Shown here in pieces: positions 24,586-35,808 of a stretch of 64,000 nt of DNA. The stretch is from positions 1,736,001 through 1,800,000 of the forward strand of contig NZ_CP040753.1 in NCBI RefSeq assembly GCF_006064855.1, in the 5' to 3' direction. The number at the start of each line of letters is the position of its first letter. Position 1 is the first letter of the stretch. The stretch is from Sulfitobacter sp. BSw21498. Lineage in GTDB: Bacteria > Pseudomonadota > Alphaproteobacteria > Rhodobacterales > Rhodobacteraceae. Below the pieces are notes generated by a model, which had not been told where the DNA came from, made no database searches, and saw only the letters and a list, made by a program, of their open reading frames with translations. The translations under genes and the position numbers were made by a program.

Positions 24586-27500
24586 TCAGATTTCCTCGAC
24601 CTCCATCACGCCGGTCAATGACCGGATTGCGCCCTTGATCTTGGGGGTGACGGGGTATTCGGCACAGAGGTCTACTTCGACCTCGCCGGGCAACGTCGGG
24701 TCCATCAGGCAGAGTTGCACCGGCCCCTTGCCCGCGCTGCGCGCCGAAGATCGCGCACCTGCCAAGACATCGGCGACCGCTTGAATCGCCCCTGCGTCCT
24801 CCACAAAGATGCGCAGCCCCATATTGCCCGCATCCTCGACCACCGTGTCGATCGGCACCACAGACCGGCCCAGCAGTTTCAGCTGGTCGCTTTCCATTGT
24901 GGCCTCGACCATGACCACAACCTTTGATCCGGTTTCAAGGTGATCACGCGCCAGTTCCAGCGTGTCCGAAAATAATGTCACCTCGTACGCGCCTGTCGGG
25001 TCCGACAGCTGTGCAAAGGCAAAGCGATTGCCGCGCGCCGATTTACGTTCCTGCCGTCCGGCGACGATCCCGGCCAAACGGGCGTTCATCGCGCCTTTGA
25101 TCGACACTTTTGCAGTTAGCTCGTCCAGCGTCAGAAACGGCACCCCGCCGGTGGCGGATTTACGCTTCATCGGCCCCATGTAGTCATCCAGCGGGTGGCC
25201 CGACAGATAAAAGCCGATGGCTTTGAATTCTTCGGTCAGTCGTTCAGCGGCCTCCCAGTCATCGCACGGCACGATACGCGGCTCGGGCAGATCATCGCCC
25301 GCCTCGCCAAACAGAGACACCTGATTAGAGGCCTTCTGTTCGTGGATCGCGGCAGAGTAGCTGACCAAACCGTCCAGCGATTGCCAGACACGACGGCGAT
25401 TATTGTCCAGCTGATCAAACGCACCAGACCGCGCCAACATTTCAAGCGGGCGTTTGCCCACCCGTTTCAGATCAACCCGCCGCGCCAGATCGAACAATGT
25501 GGCAAAGGGCTTGTCGACACCGTCAATCTTGCGGCCTTCGGTGATCAGCTTCATCGCCTCGACACCGACGTTCTTCAACGCCCCCAAGGCATAGACCAAC
25601 GCGCCCTCGACCACTTTGAACGTCGCATCACTGCGGTTCACGCAAGGCGGCACCCACGGCAGTTCAAGCCGCTTGCGGACCTCTTCGAAATAGACAGCCA
25701 GCTTATCCGTCAGGTGGATATCGCAGTTCATCACACCAGCCATGAATTCGACAGGATGGTTCGCCTTGAGCCAGGCCGTCTGATAACTGACCACGGCATA
25801 GGCCGCAGCGTGGGATTTATTGAAACCGTAGTTGGCGAATTTTTCCAACAGGTCGAAAACTTCCGACGCTTTCTTTTTATCGACGCCGTTGGCCATCGCG
25901 CCTTTTTCGAACTTGGGGCGTTCCTTGGCCATTTCCTCGGCGATCTTTTTACCCATCGCACGGCGCAACAGGTCAGCGCCGCCAAGGCTGTAGCCCGCCA
26001 TGACCTGCGCGATCTGCATAACCTGTTCTTGGTAAACGATGATCCCTTGGGTTTCCTCTAGGATGTGGTCAATCGACGGATGCACAGATTCCCGCTCGCG
26101 CTGGCCGTTTTTGACCTCGCAATAGGTGGGGATATTCTCCATCGGGCCGGGACGGTACAGGGCCACAAGAGCCACGATATCCTCGATGCAGGTCGGTTTC
26201 ATCCGTTTGAGGGCATCCATCATGCCGCTGGATTCCACCTGGAACACCGCGACCGTCTTGGCGCTGGCATAAAGCTTGTAGGATGCCTCGTCGTCCAACG
26301 GGATCGTAGCGATATCGTCGATCAAGCCTTCGGGCGGCGCAAACAGCTCTGTCCCGTCAGCGGCCACATGCAAATGACGGCCCGAAGACTTGATCTGGTC
26401 TACCGCGTTCTGGATGACGGTCAGGGTCTTGAGACCCAAGAAATCGAACTTGACCAAACCGGCCTGTTCGACCCATTTCATGTTGAACTGCGTCGCGGGC
26501 ATGTCGGAGCGCGGATCCTGATACAGCGGCACCAGCGCGTCCAGCGGCCGGTCCCCGATCACAACCCCCGCCGCGTGTGTCGATGCGTTGCGCAACAGCC
26601 CCTCGACCTGCTGGCCATAGTTCAGCAGCCGCGCGACGACCTCTTCGTTCTTGGCCTCTTCGCGCAAGCGTGGTTCATCCGCCAAAGCCTTTTCGATGCT
26701 GACGGGCTTCACGCCTTCGACCGGAATCATCTTGGACAGACGATCCACCTGCCCATAGGGCATCTGCAACACCCGCCCGATGTCGCGCACCGCCGCCTTG
26801 GACAAAAGCGCACCAAAGGTGATGATCTGCCCTACTTTGTCGCGCCCGTATTTGCGCTGCACATATTGGATCACCTCTTCACGACGATCCATGCAAAAGT
26901 CGATGTCAAAGTCAGGCATCGATACCCGTTCGGGGTTCAGGAACCGTTCAAACAGCAGTTGATAGCGCAGCGGATCAAGGTCGGTGATGGTCAGCGCATA
27001 GGCCACCAGACTGCCCGCCCCCGAGCCCCGCCCCGGCCCGACGGGAATATTGTTGTCCTTGGCCCATTTGATAAAATCCGCAACGATCAAGAAGTAGCCG
27101 GGGAACCCCATGCCCTCGATGATGCCCAGTTCAAAATCCAGCCGCTTTTCATAGTCTTCGACGCTGGTGGCATGGGGGATCACCTTAAGTCGGTTCTTCA
27201 GCCCCTCATGCGCCTGCCGCTTCAGTTCTTCGATCTCGTTATCCGCGAATTTCGGCAGGATCGGATCACGACGATAGGCCATAAAGGCGCAGCGTTTGGC
27301 GATCTCGACCGTGTTGTCGATGGCTTCGGGCAGATCGGCAAACAGCGTCACCATCTCGGCCTGCGACTTGAAATAATGCTGCGCCGTCAGCCGGCGGCGT
27401 TCGTGCTGCTGGTCGACATAGGCGCCGTCCGCGATACAGATCAACGCATCATGGGCCTCGTACATATCGGCCTTGGGGAAATAGACGTCATTCGTCGCGA

Positions 27501-28119
27501 CCAGCGGAATACCCATAGCATAGGCCAGCTCGACAAAGCCGCGTTCGGTCAGCTGTTCGGCCAGCGGTTGGCCGTCCTCGCCGGGGTGGCGTTGCAACTC
27601 GACATACAGCCGGTCCGCAAATGCCCCGTGCAACCGCGCCATCAGCGCCTCGGCGGCAGGGCGCTGCCCGCCTTGCAACAACTGCCCCACAGGCCCGCCC
27701 GCGCCGCCGGTCAGACAGATCAGCCCGCTGTTCAGCGCCTCCAGCTCCTCCAGCGTGACCTGCGGCAGCGCACCGCCCTTGTCGATATACAGACAAGAGT
27801 TCAGCTTCATCAGATTCTCATAGCCGACCTCGGATTGGGCCAGCAACACCACAGGGGCCGGATCGCGCGGCTTTTCACCCGGCTGCACCGTCACATAGGC
27901 CAGATCAACCTGACACCCGATGATCGGCTGCACCCCGGCACCGCCCATAGCGACCGAATATTCCAACGCGGCGAACATGTTGTTGGTGTCGGTCAGTGCC
28001 ATTGCGGGCATACCGGCACTCTTGCACAGATCAGGCAGCTTTTTCAGCCGCAACGCCCCTTCCAACAACGAATATTCGGAGTGCGTGCGCAGGTGAATGA
28101 ATCGGGGTGCTTGTGCCAT
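24586..28119 (-). CDS. dnaE: DNA polymerase III subunit alpha
   Basis: The 1177-residue replicative polymerase of the chromosome. It has an N-terminal PHP domain ([18 protein letters not shown], about 6-23; [14 protein letters not shown]), then the C-family polymerase core with palm motif [15 protein letters not shown] (about 402-416, two catalytic Asp). The beta-binding and helix-hairpin-helix region follow, then an OB fold ([20 protein letters not shown], about 1005-1025) and the C-terminal domain. Length is standard for DnaE1. The start at 28119 ([17 protein letters not shown]) is conserved in the family. A core gene, and a strong sign that this window is chromosomal. Confidence 0.97.
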   Translation of the reverse strand: MAQAPRFIHLRTHSEYSLLEGALRLKKLPDLCKSAGMPAMALTDTNNMFAALEYSVAMGGAGVQPIIGCQVDLAYVTVQPGEKPRDPAPVVLLAQSEVGYENLMKLNSCLYIDKGGALPQVTLEELEALNSGLICLTGGAGGPVGQLLQGGQRPAAEALMARLHGAFADRLYVELQRHPGEDGQPLAEQLTERGFVELAYAMGIPLVATNDVYFPKADMYEAHDALICIADGAYVDQQHERRRLTAQHYFKSQAEMVTLFADLPEAIDNTVEIAKRCAFMAYRRDPILPKFADNEIEELKRQAHEGLKNRLKVIPHATSVEDYEKRLDFELGIIEGMGFPGYFLIVADFIKWAKDNNIPVGPGRGSGAGSLVAYALTITDLDPLRYQLLFERFLNPERVSMPDFDIDFCMDRREEVIQYVQRKYGRDKVGQIITFGALLSKAAVRDIGRVLQMPYGQVDRLSKMIPVEGVKPVSIEKALADEPRLREEAKNEEVVARLLNYGQQVEGLLRNASTHAAGVVIGDRPLDALVPLYQDPRSDMPATQFNMKWVEQAGLVKFDFLGLKTLTVIQNAVDQIKSSGRHLHVAADGTELFAPPEGLIDDIATIPLDDEASYKLYASAKTVAVFQVESSGMMDALKRMKPTCIEDIVALVALYRPGPMENIPTYCEVKNGQRERESVHPSIDHILEETQGIIVYQEQVMQIAQVMAGYSLGGADLLRRAMGKKIAEEMAKERPKFEKGAMANGVDKKKASEVFDLLEKFANYGFNKSHAAAYAVVSYQTAWLKANHPVEFMAGVMNCDIHLTDKLAVYFEEVRKRLELPWVPPCVNRSDATFKVVEGALVYALGALKNVGVEAMKLITEGRKIDGVDKPFATLFDLARRVDLKRVGKRPLEMLARSGAFDQLDNNRRRVWQSLDGLVSYSAAIHEQKASNQVSLFGEAGDDLPEPRIVPCDDWEAAERLTEEFKAIGFYLSGHPLDDYMGPMKRKSATGGVPFLTLDELTAKVSIKGAMNARLAGIVAGRQERKSARGNRFAFAQLSDPTGAYEVTLFSDTLELARDHLETGSKVVVMVEATMESDQLKLLGRSVVPIDTVVEDAGNMGLRIFVEDAGAIQAVADVLAGARSSARSAGKGPVQLCLMDPTLPGEVEVDLCAEYPVTPKIKGAIRSLTGVMEVEEI

Positions 28120-28342
28120 AGCGCCAACTTACCCAAGCCCACCCGCAGTCACCAGACCCACCGGTGCCACGTGCGCAGTTTTCCGGCAATACCACGCACG
28201 ACCAAGTCCTTATCCCACGAAATCTCTTGCCAAGCCCCCTCGCCCCCGCCTAGCCTCGCTGAACATTTGCCCGCGCCGCGTTCTACGTCGCATCGAACGC
28301 CGCGCAGATCACGGGCTAAGGTACCGCGGCGGAACGAACCCT

Positions 28343-29761
28343 ATGGACATCACTTTTCTCCTCAACGGGGAAGTCGTGTCACTGACCGGCGTCTCTCCCA
28401 CCACGACGCTGCTGGATTGGCTACGCGAAACCCGATATCTGACCGGCACCAAAGAAGGCTGCAACGAAGGCGATTGCGGCGCGTGTTCCGTGATGATCAG
28501 CGACGACCAGGGCCACCGTGCGCTGAACGGCTGCATCCTGTTCCTACCCCAGATCAATGGCAAGGCCGTCACCACCGTCGAAGGGCTTGCCGCGCCCGAT
28601 GGCAGCTTGCATCCGGTGCAGCAAACCATGATCGACCACCATGGCAGCCAATGCGGCTTTTGCACACCGGGCTTTGCCGTCACCATGGCCACCGACCACC
28701 TGAACGGGTCCACCGACCACGACACGACGCTCGCCGGCAACCTGTGCCGTTGCACCGGCTACGCGCCAATCATTCGGGCTGCCAAAGCGGCCGAGGCAAC
28801 CCCCGTGCCGGCCCACCTGAGAAACCTCAAACTTCCAGATGGCCCTAAATCCTCGGGGGGGCCGGCGCAGCCGGACGGGGGCGGACAGCCCCCTGCGACC
28901 TCGCACCCCACGACCACAGATGAACTAGCCCGCTGGTACGCCGATCACCCCGACACGACCTTGATCGCAGGGGCGACGGATGTGGGGCTTTGGGTCACCA
29001 AACAATTCCGCGATCTGGGGCCGGTGGTGTTTCTCAACCAGATCCCTGACCTGCGCGGCATCACCGATGGCGGCGATCATTGGCGCATCGGCGCAGCCAC
29101 CACCATTTCAGCGCTCGAGGCGCATTTCGCACCGCTCCACCCCAGCCTTGGCGCGATGTTGCTGCGGTATGGCTCGGCGCAGGTGCGCAACGCGGCAACC
29201 ATCGGGGGCAATATCGCCAATGGCTCGCCCATCGGGGACGGCCCTCCGGCACTCATCGCCATGGGGGCAACGCTGCACCTGCGCCACGGTGACAGCAGCC
29301 GCAGCCTACCGCTGGAAAATTTCTTTATCGACTACGGCAAGCAAGACCGCGCCCCCGGCGAATTTGTCGAGGCGATCACCGTGCCAAAGCTGCCAACTGC
29401 CAAGGATGACACGCTGCGCTGCTACAAAATCAGCAAACGCTTCGATCAGGACATCTCGGCGCTGTGCGGCTGTATCAACATCACCCGCGAGGATGACCTG
29501 ATCACAGACGCACGCATCGCCTTTGGAGGTATGGCGGGCACGCCGAAACGGGCGACCCAGACCGAAGCGCTGCTGGTCAATCAATCCTTTGACGAGGCCA
29601 CGATCCGCCGCGCCATGGATGCGCTGGCGCTGGATTACCAGCCGATGACCGACATGCGCGCCTCGGCGCAGTATCGTCTGCTCACCGCCCAGAACCTGCT
29701 GTTGCGCTATTTGCATGATCTAAATGGCGTGCTCACGAACCTGCACGAGGTGACAGCATGA
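28343..29761 (+). CDS. xdhA: Xanthine dehydrogenase small subunit (FeS/FAD)
   Basis: From ATG 28343 the protein has 472 residues. The N-terminal plant-type [2Fe-2S] domain has C40, C45, C48 and C64. The second [2Fe-2S] domain has C104, C107, C135 and C137 (QCGFC, LCRC). A Gly/Pro-rich linker of about 35 residues follows (160-195), then a FAD-binding domain ([35 protein letters not shown]). It passes electrons from the XdhB molybdenum centre to NAD during oxidation of hypoxanthine and xanthine to urate. It overlaps xdhB by 4 bp. The longer in-frame start at 28097 lies inside dnaE and is unlikely. Confidence 0.93.
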   Translation: MDITFLLNGEVVSLTGVSPTTTLLDWLRETRYLTGTKEGCNEGDCGACSVMISDDQGHRALNGCILFLPQINGKAVTTVEGLAAPDGSLHPVQQTMIDHHGSQCGFCTPGFAVTMATDHLNGSTDHDTTLAGNLCRCTGYAPIIRAAKAAEATPVPAHLRNLKLPDGPKSSGGPAQPDGGGQPPATSHPTTTDELARWYADHPDTTLIAGATDVGLWVTKQFRDLGPVVFLNQIPDLRGITDGGDHWRIGAATTISALEAHFAPLHPSLGAMLLRYGSAQVRNAATIGGNIANGSPIGDGPPALIAMGATLHLRHGDSSRSLPLENFFIDYGKQDRAPGEFVEAITVPKLPTAKDDTLRCYKISKRFDQDISALCGCINITREDDLITDARIAFGGMAGTPKRATQTEALLVNQSFDEATIRRAMDALALDYQPMTDMRASAQYRLLTAQNLLLRYLHDLNGVLTNLHEVTA

Positions 29762-32160
29762 GCGTTGCTAAATCCCTCCCCCATGACGCCGCCAAGCTCC
29801 ATGTGACGGGGGCCGCGCGCTACGTCGATGACATCCCGACACCGGCCACAACGCTGCACATCGCCTTTGGCCTTAGCACTGTTGCCGCGGGCACACTTGA
29901 TGGCATGGACCTGCGCGATGTCGCAGCCGCCCCCGGTGTGGTGGCGGTGCTGACGGCGGCAGATCTGCCGTTTGACAATGACGTGTCGCCCTCCAACCAT
30001 GACGAACCCCTGCTGGCCACCGACGCGGTACATTACGCGGGCCAGCCTGTGTTCATGGTTGTCGCGACGACCCACCTTGCGGCACGCCACGCGGCGCGGC
30101 TTGGGTATCTAGACATCACACCGACCTCCCCAATCCTTACCATTGAAGAGGCGCTGGCCGCTGAGTCCCGCTTCGAAGACGGCCCCCGCATCTACCAAAA
30201 AGGCGACGCCGCAGCCGCCCTGACCACGGCCCCCAAAAGCCTGAGCGGGACGATCAATATTGGTGGGCAGGAGCATTTCTATCTGGAAGGTCAGGCCGCA
30301 CTCGCGCTGCCGCAAGACAATGGCGACATGGTCGTCCATTCCTCGACCCAGCACCCGACCGAGATCCAGCACAAAGTGGCAGAGGCCCTAGGCAAACCCA
30401 TGCACGCAGTGCGGGTCGAGACGCGGCGCATGGGTGGTGGCTTTGGCGGCAAGGAAAGTCAGGGCAACGCGCTCGCCGTGGCCTGCGCCGTAGCCGCCGC
30501 GCGCACAGGACGCCCCTGCAAAATGCGCTATGACCGTGACGACGACATGATCGTCACTGGCAAGCGTCATGATTTCCGCATCGACTATACCGTCGGCTTT
30601 GACACCGAGGGCCGGATCAGCGCGCTGGATTTCACCCATTACACCCGCTGTGGCTGGGCAATGGACCTGTCCTTGCCCGTGGCGGATCGTGCGATGCTGC
30701 ACGCGGATAATGCCTATAACCTTGATAACATCCGCATCACCTCGCACCGGTTGCGCACCAACACCCAAAGCGCCACGGCGTTTCGCGGCTTTGGCGGGCC
30801 TCAAGGGATCGTGGGGATCGAGCGGGTGATGGACCATATCGCACAATCACTCGGCCTTGATCCACTGACGGTGCGGCGGGCGAATTTCTATGCTGATGTG
30901 ATGCAGCCTGATGCGATCGGTCAGGCCCATGACGACCGCGCCGTGCCCGATGCAGCGGCCGACCTTGCCTCGCGCGGCGCGCCGCCTGCACCACAAGACG
31001 GCACGCCACCCAAGCCTAAAGATGCGCAAACCACGCCCTACCACCAACCCGTGCAAGACTGCATTATCAACGCGCTCACCGACCGGCTGGCCCAAACCTC
31101 GGACTATGCTGCCCGCCGCGCTGCGATTGCGGATTGGAACGTGACCCAGCCGATCCTGAAACGCGGTATCGCGCTGACGCCGGTGAAATTCGGCATCTCT
31201 TTTACGCTCACCCACCTCAATCAGGCGGGGGCGCTGGTGCATGTGTATCAGGACGGGTCGATCCACCTGAACCACGGCGGGACGGAAATGGGCCAAGGCC
31301 TTTTCCAAAAGGTCGCGCAAGTTGCGGCAAGCCGCTTTGGCGTCGAATTGTCAGCAGTCAAGATCACCGCGACGGACACGGGTAAAGTGCCCAACACCTC
31401 GGCCACGGCGGCGTCTTCGGGGACGGACCTGAACGGCATGGCGGTGCAAGCGGCCTGCGACACAATCCGCGACCGCATCGCCGACCATCTGGCCGAACGC
31501 TATCAGACAACGCTAGATCAGGTGCGCTTTGCCGACGGGCAGGTGCAGATCGGGGAGGAGGCCATTAGCTTTGCCCAAGCTGCCGCCTCTGCCTATGAAA
31601 ACCGCGTCTCACTGTCATCGACAGGCTACTACAAGACACCGGAGATCGAATGGGACCGCATCGCAGGCAAGGGCCGCCCGTTCTTCTATTTTGCTTACGG
31701 TGCCGCAGTCACCGAAGTGGTGATCGACACGCTGACCGGCGAAAACAGGATCCTACGCGCCGACATTTTGCATGATGCGGGCGCGTCGCTGAACCCCGCG
31801 CTGGACATCGGCCAGATCGAAGGCGGCTATGTGCAGGGCGCGGGCTGGCTCACGACTGAAGAACTGGTCTGGGACGACAAAGGCACGCTGAAAACCCACG
31901 CGCCGTCGACCTATAAGATCCCCGCCATCTCTGACCGGCCCGATGTGTTCAATGTGGCGCTCTGGGACGAACCCAACCCCGCGCAAACGGTCTATCGTTC
32001 AAAAGCGGTGGGAGAACCGCCACTGATGCTGGGGATCTCAGCCTTCATGGCGCTGTCGGATGCGGTCAGCGCCTGTGGCGACGGATTTGGCGATCTGCAA
32101 ACACCCGCAACAGCCGAAGCGGTACTGACCGCGATCGGGAATGCCCGCAATGCCCTTTGA
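29758..32160 (+). CDS. xdhB: Xanthine dehydrogenase molybdopterin subunit
   Basis: The 800-residue catalytic subunit holds the molybdenum cofactor. The N-terminal Ald_Xan_dh_C domain starts [20 protein letters not shown]. Cofactor loops include [27 protein letters not shown] (about 223-236), [11 protein letters not shown] and the C-terminal [20 protein letters not shown], with the catalytic Glu in GEPP (about residue 748). A Pro-rich insertion ([18 protein letters not shown], about 410-428) sits between subdomains and is longer than in most homologs I know. It overlaps xdhA by 4 bp and xdhC by about 11-20 bp. Confidence 0.93.
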   Translation: MSVAKSLPHDAAKLHVTGAARYVDDIPTPATTLHIAFGLSTVAAGTLDGMDLRDVAAAPGVVAVLTAADLPFDNDVSPSNHDEPLLATDAVHYAGQPVFMVVATTHLAARHAARLGYLDITPTSPILTIEEALAAESRFEDGPRIYQKGDAAAALTTAPKSLSGTINIGGQEHFYLEGQAALALPQDNGDMVVHSSTQHPTEIQHKVAEALGKPMHAVRVETRRMGGGFGGKESQGNALAVACAVAAARTGRPCKMRYDRDDDMIVTGKRHDFRIDYTVGFDTEGRISALDFTHYTRCGWAMDLSLPVADRAMLHADNAYNLDNIRITSHRLRTNTQSATAFRGFGGPQGIVGIERVMDHIAQSLGLDPLTVRRANFYADVMQPDAIGQAHDDRAVPDAAADLASRGAPPAPQDGTPPKPKDAQTTPYHQPVQDCIINALTDRLAQTSDYAARRAAIADWNVTQPILKRGIALTPVKFGISFTLTHLNQAGALVHVYQDGSIHLNHGGTEMGQGLFQKVAQVAASRFGVELSAVKITATDTGKVPNTSATAASSGTDLNGMAVQAACDTIRDRIADHLAERYQTTLDQVRFADGQVQIGEEAISFAQAAASAYENRVSLSSTGYYKTPEIEWDRIAGKGRPFFYFAYGAAVTEVVIDTLTGENRILRADILHDAGASLNPALDIGQIEGGYVQGAGWLTTEELVWDDKGTLKTHAPSTYKIPAISDRPDVFNVALWDEPNPAQTVYRSKAVGEPPLMLGISAFMALSDAVSACGDGFGDLQTPATAEAVLTAIGNARNAL

Positions 32161-33121
32161 CCGCGCAGCCCTGTCCCAAGCGGTCGCAGCGCATGGCGAT
32201 GTCGCGCGCATCGTTGTGGTGCAGGTCAAAGGGTCTGCCCCACGTCCGGCGGGCACATCGATGCTGGTCTGGGACGGCGGGGCCTTGGGTACCATCGGCG
32301 GTGGCCAGCTCGAGCTGCAATCCATGCGCGACGCCGCCATGATGCTGGCGGGTGGCCCCCGCAGCAAACTGACCCGCGCGGCCCTTGGTCCCGCAATGAA
32401 CCAATGTTGTGGCGGGGCGGTGACCGTGGTGATCGAGGTTTTCGATGCCGTCACGCTGGACGCCTTGTCCGACACCTACCCCGACATCTATCTGCGCGCG
32501 ATTGATCCGGCCGCCCCGCCCCTTGCCGACAGCTTTCGCGCCAAAATCGACCGTGCCAGTGGCAGCGCGACACCGCTGGCCATTACCCTGCACGGCGGTT
32601 GGCTGGCAGAGCCGTTGTGGCAGCCCTCGCGTCATGTGGTCATCCACGGCGCAGGCCATGTCGGCAGCGCGCTGGCGCGCATTCTGGCCCCCTTGCCGCA
32701 GTTCCGCGTCACACTGGCCGACCCGCGCCCCGGATATCTGGATAACCTGCCCGAAGGCGTCACCGGCGTGGATGGCCCTTGGGGTGTCGCGCTGCACAAC
32801 GCCGACAGCGACGCCGCGCATTTCATCATGACACCGGCGCATGATGACGATCTGGACCTGTGCCACCGCCTGCTGCAACGCGATTTTGGCTTTGGCGGAT
32901 TGATCGGGTCGGACACAAAATGGGCGCGGTTCCGCAGCCGTTTGGCCGCCCTTGGTCATGCGCCCGAACAGATCGCCCGCATCACCTGCCCCATCGGCGC
33001 GCGGCAATTTGGCAAGCATCCTCAAGCGATTGCCCTCGGAGTAGCTACGCAACTCTTGCAATTTGACCCTGCCCGCACGAATAAACAGCCAAGTTTGACA
33101 CAAAAGGAACGCTGCGCATGA
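32141..33121 (+). CDS. xdhC: Xanthine dehydrogenase accessory protein XdhC
   Basis: XdhC binds molybdenum cofactor, promotes its sulfuration and inserts it into XdhB. The 326-residue protein has the N-terminal XdhC_CoxI domain (IVVVQVKGSAPRPAGTSMLV, about 24-43; GTIGGGQLELQ; QCCGGAVTV with the paired Cys) and a C-terminal Rossmann domain (VVIHGAGHVGSALARILAPL, about 167-186). Starts at 32141 and 32150 are both possible, each overlapping the end of xdhB. Its stop overlaps the ATG of the following ABC ATPase gene, tying purine oxidation to uptake. Confidence 0.9.
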   Translation: MPAMPFDRAALSQAVAAHGDVARIVVVQVKGSAPRPAGTSMLVWDGGALGTIGGGQLELQSMRDAAMMLAGGPRSKLTRAALGPAMNQCCGGAVTVVIEVFDAVTLDALSDTYPDIYLRAIDPAAPPLADSFRAKIDRASGSATPLAITLHGGWLAEPLWQPSRHVVIHGAGHVGSALARILAPLPQFRVTLADPRPGYLDNLPEGVTGVDGPWGVALHNADSDAAHFIMTPAHDDDLDLCHRLLQRDFGFGGLIGSDTKWARFRSRLAALGHAPEQIARITCPIGARQFGKHPQAIALGVATQLLQFDPARTNKQPSLTQKERCA

Positions 33122-34638
33122 CCGACACGCCCCTTCTGGCGCTTTCCGGGCTGACCAAAGCCTACCCCGGTGTTGTCGCCAATGATGACGTGTCATTGCG
33201 CATTGCGCCGGGCGAAGTTCATGCGTTGTTGGGGGAAAACGGCGCCGGCAAGTCGACGCTGGTCAAGATGATTTATGGGTTGGTCAAACCCGACAGCGGC
33301 ACGATGCAGATGCACGGCACCAGCTTTGCCCCGCAAGAACCCCGTGCCGCCCGCGCCGCGGGCGTGGGCATGGTGTTCCAGCATTTTTCCCTATTTGACG
33401 CGCTGAGCGTGGCAGAAAACATCGCCCTCGGGATGGAGAACGCGCCCAAGCTGCGCGCCCTCAGCAAGCAAATCCGCGACGTGTCAGAGGCCTACGGCCT
33501 GCCCCTGGCCCCCGACCGGATCGTCGGCGACCTATCCGCAGGCGAACGCCAACGGGTCGAGATTATTCGATGTCTGCTGCAAGACCCCAAGCTGTTGATC
33601 ATGGATGAACCCACCAGCGTTCTGACACCACAAGAGGTTGAAATCCTGTTCAAAACCCTGCGCAAGCTCAGCGCCGAGGGCACCGCGATCTTGTATATCT
33701 CCCATAAGCTCGAAGAGATCCGCAGCCTGTGCGACAGCGCGACGATCCTGCGCTTGGGCAAAGTTGTGGGCCATTGCACCCCGTCGGAAACGACAGCGCG
33801 GGACATGGCAGAAATGATGGTGGGCAGCACGCTCAAGACGCCGACGCGGGCGGGCAAGACACCCGGCGCGGTGAAGCTTGACCTCATGGGGCTCTCTGCG
33901 GCCTCGCCCAGTTCATTCGGCATGCCGCTGCGTGATATTACCGTGCAAGTCCGCGCAGGCGAGATTTTGGGTATCGGCGGTGTCGCGGGCAACGGGCAAG
34001 ATGAACTGCTGTCGGCGCTGTCGGGCGAGCTGCTGACCGCCGCTGGCATGGTCGGGTTCGACGGACAGGACGTGGGCCAGATGGGCCCCACAGCGCGCCG
34101 CCGCCTGGGCATACTCACCGCGCCCGAAGAACGTCTGGGCCATGCCGCCGCCCCCGATATGTCGCTGACCGAGAACGCAATGCTGACCGGAGCCGTGCGC
34201 GAAAACCTTGAGCGTCGCGGAATGTTGAACTGGCCCGCCGCCAAGCGTTTTGCCGAACGCATTATCGCCGATTTCGACGTCCGCACGCCTGGCCCCGGCA
34301 ATGCCGCGCGGTCGCTGTCGGGCGGGAACCTGCAAAAATTCGTCATCGGCCGCGAGGTGTTGCAACGACCGCAGGTGCTGGTGGTCAACCAGCCGACATG
34401 GGGCGTGGATGCCTCTGCCGCGGCCGCGATCCGGCAAGCGCTGCTGGATCTGGCCGAAAACGGCACGGCGGTGATCGTGATCAGTCAGGATCTGGACGAG
34501 CTGATGGAGATATCGGACCGCTTTGCCGCCCTGAACGAGGGCCGCCTGTCAGAGCCACGTCCGGCACAGGGCCTGACTGTGGACGAGATCGGATTGATGA
34601 TGGGCGGGGCCAATGGGATGGAGGTGGCGCATGTTTGA
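33118..34638 (+). CDS. ABC transporter ATPase, nucleoside/purine type (NupA/YufO-like)
   Basis: The 506-residue protein has two ABC domains in tandem. The first is complete: GENGAGKSTLVKMIYGL (Walker A, about 40-56), LSAGERQRVEII signature and LLIMDEPTSVLTPQE (Walker B). The second is degenerate: GVAGNGQDELLSALSG in place of Walker A, signature LSGGNLQKF, and VLVVNQPTWGVDAS with Asn-Gln where Asp-Glu is expected. This asymmetry is normal in the ribose/nucleoside subfamily. It powers the two permeases downstream. A 4-bp overlap with xdhC suggests the substrate is a purine base or nucleoside feeding xanthine dehydrogenase. Confidence 0.9.
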   Translation: MTDTPLLALSGLTKAYPGVVANDDVSLRIAPGEVHALLGENGAGKSTLVKMIYGLVKPDSGTMQMHGTSFAPQEPRAARAAGVGMVFQHFSLFDALSVAENIALGMENAPKLRALSKQIRDVSEAYGLPLAPDRIVGDLSAGERQRVEIIRCLLQDPKLLIMDEPTSVLTPQEVEILFKTLRKLSAEGTAILYISHKLEEIRSLCDSATILRLGKVVGHCTPSETTARDMAEMMVGSTLKTPTRAGKTPGAVKLDLMGLSAASPSSFGMPLRDITVQVRAGEILGIGGVAGNGQDELLSALSGELLTAAGMVGFDGQDVGQMGPTARRRLGILTAPEERLGHAAAPDMSLTENAMLTGAVRENLERRGMLNWPAAKRFAERIIADFDVRTPGPGNAARSLSGGNLQKFVIGREVLQRPQVLVVNQPTWGVDASAAAAIRQALLDLAENGTAVIVISQDLDELMEISDRFAALNEGRLSEPRPAQGLTVDEIGLMMGGANGMEVAHV

Positions 34639-34725
34639 CGCGTCGCTTGCGGGGGTTTTACACCCCCACACCCCCGTGGAGTTTTCCCTGCAAAATGAAG
34701 TGTTTGACAAGAAGTGGTGTGTGGC

Positions 34726-35808
34726 ATGATGCGGCTTGAGAAACGGCCTCAGGCCAGCCGGGCGTTTTCCTATGCCACGCCGGTTCTGGCGGTCATTGCC
34801 ACGATGGTGTTTGGTGGCGCGTTGTTTGCGGTACTGGGCAAAGACCCGCTAGCGTCGATCATGACGATCTTTTGGGAACCTCTGTTCGGCGATTTCGCGT
34901 TTTATTACCGCCCGCAACTGCTGGTCAAAGGCGCGCCATTGGTCCTGATCGCCATCGGGCTGTCGCTGGGGTTCAAGGCGGGCATCTGGAACATCGGAGC
35001 CGAAGGCCAGTATATCATGGGTGCCCTTTGTGGGGCCGGGGCGGGTCTGGCGTTCTATCCGACAGAGAGCGTGTTTATCTTTCCGATCATGGTGCTCGCC
35101 GGGGCGCTTGGCGGTTGGGTCTGGGCCATGATCCCTGCCGTGCTGAAGGTGAAATTCGGCACGAATGAAATCCTAGTGTCGTTGATGCTGGTCTATGTCG
35201 CAGAGCAGTTCCTTGCGTCGGCCAGCCTTGGGTTGCTGAAAAACCCCGAAGGCTTTGGCTTTCCGGGCAGCCGCAACCTGCAGCAGTATGCATCAGCCCA
35301 TAATGGCGAGCTGTTTGCCGGATCGGGCATGCATTGGGGTGTGGTCGCGGCCTTGATCGCAGTGATCTTTGCCTATGTGTTGCTGGCGCGGCACCGTCTG
35401 GGCTTTGCCATCCGCGTCACGGGCGAAGCACCCCGTGCGGCACGGTTTTCGGGTGTGAACCCGACACGGCTGGTGCTGTTTTGCATGGGCATGTCGGGGC
35501 TGCTGGCCGGTCTGGCAGGCATGTTCGAGGTCGCAGGCCCCGCAGGGCAGATCACCATCGATTTCAACGTCGGCTACGGGTTCACCGCGATCATCGTCGC
35601 CTTTCTGGGGCGGCTGCATCCGGTGGGCATCCTGCTGGCCGGTGGCCTGATGGCGCTGACCTATATCGGCGGTGATATCGCACAAAGCCAGTTGGGCCTG
35701 CCCGCCGCCGCCATTCAGGTATTTCAGGGGATGCTGCTGTTCTTCCTGCTCGCCTTTGATCTTTTCACCCATTACCGGCTGCGTCTTGGCCGGACGGAGG
35801 TCGCGTAA
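34726..35808 (+). CDS. ABC transporter permease, nucleoside/purine type (first subunit)
   Basis: From ATG 34726 (or 34729) there are about 360 residues with roughly ten hydrophobic segments, beginning FSYATPVLAVIATMVFGGAL. The BPD_transp_2 signature region is present: LGFKAGIWNIGAEGQYIMGA (about 85-104) and RVTGEAPRAARFSGVNPTRL with the EAP-type coupling helix (about 230). It pairs with the next gene to form the inner-membrane channel. An 87-bp gap after the ATPase gene contains GCAAAATGAAG also found in the hairpin near 20810. The stop overlaps the next ATG by one base. Confidence 0.9.
   Translation: MMRLEKRPQASRAFSYATPVLAVIATMVFGGALFAVLGKDPLASIMTIFWEPLFGDFAFYYRPQLLVKGAPLVLIAIGLSLGFKAGIWNIGAEGQYIMGALCGAGAGLAFYPTESVFIFPIMVLAGALGGWVWAMIPAVLKVKFGTNEILVSLMLVYVAEQFLASASLGLLKNPEGFGFPGSRNLQQYASAHNGELFAGSGMHWGVVAALIAVIFAYVLLARHRLGFAIRVTGEAPRAARFSGVNPTRLVLFCMGMSGLLAGLAGMFEVAGPAGQITIDFNVGYGFTAIIVAFLGRLHPVGILLAGGLMALTYIGGDIAQSQLGLPAAAIQVFQGMLLFFLLAFDLFTHYRLRLGRTEVA

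Noticed and set aside
26065..28848. A 927-codon open frame on the plus strand opposite dnaE
   Set aside because: It lies antisense to the conserved dnaE frame, shows no domain, and is explained by high GC codon bias.
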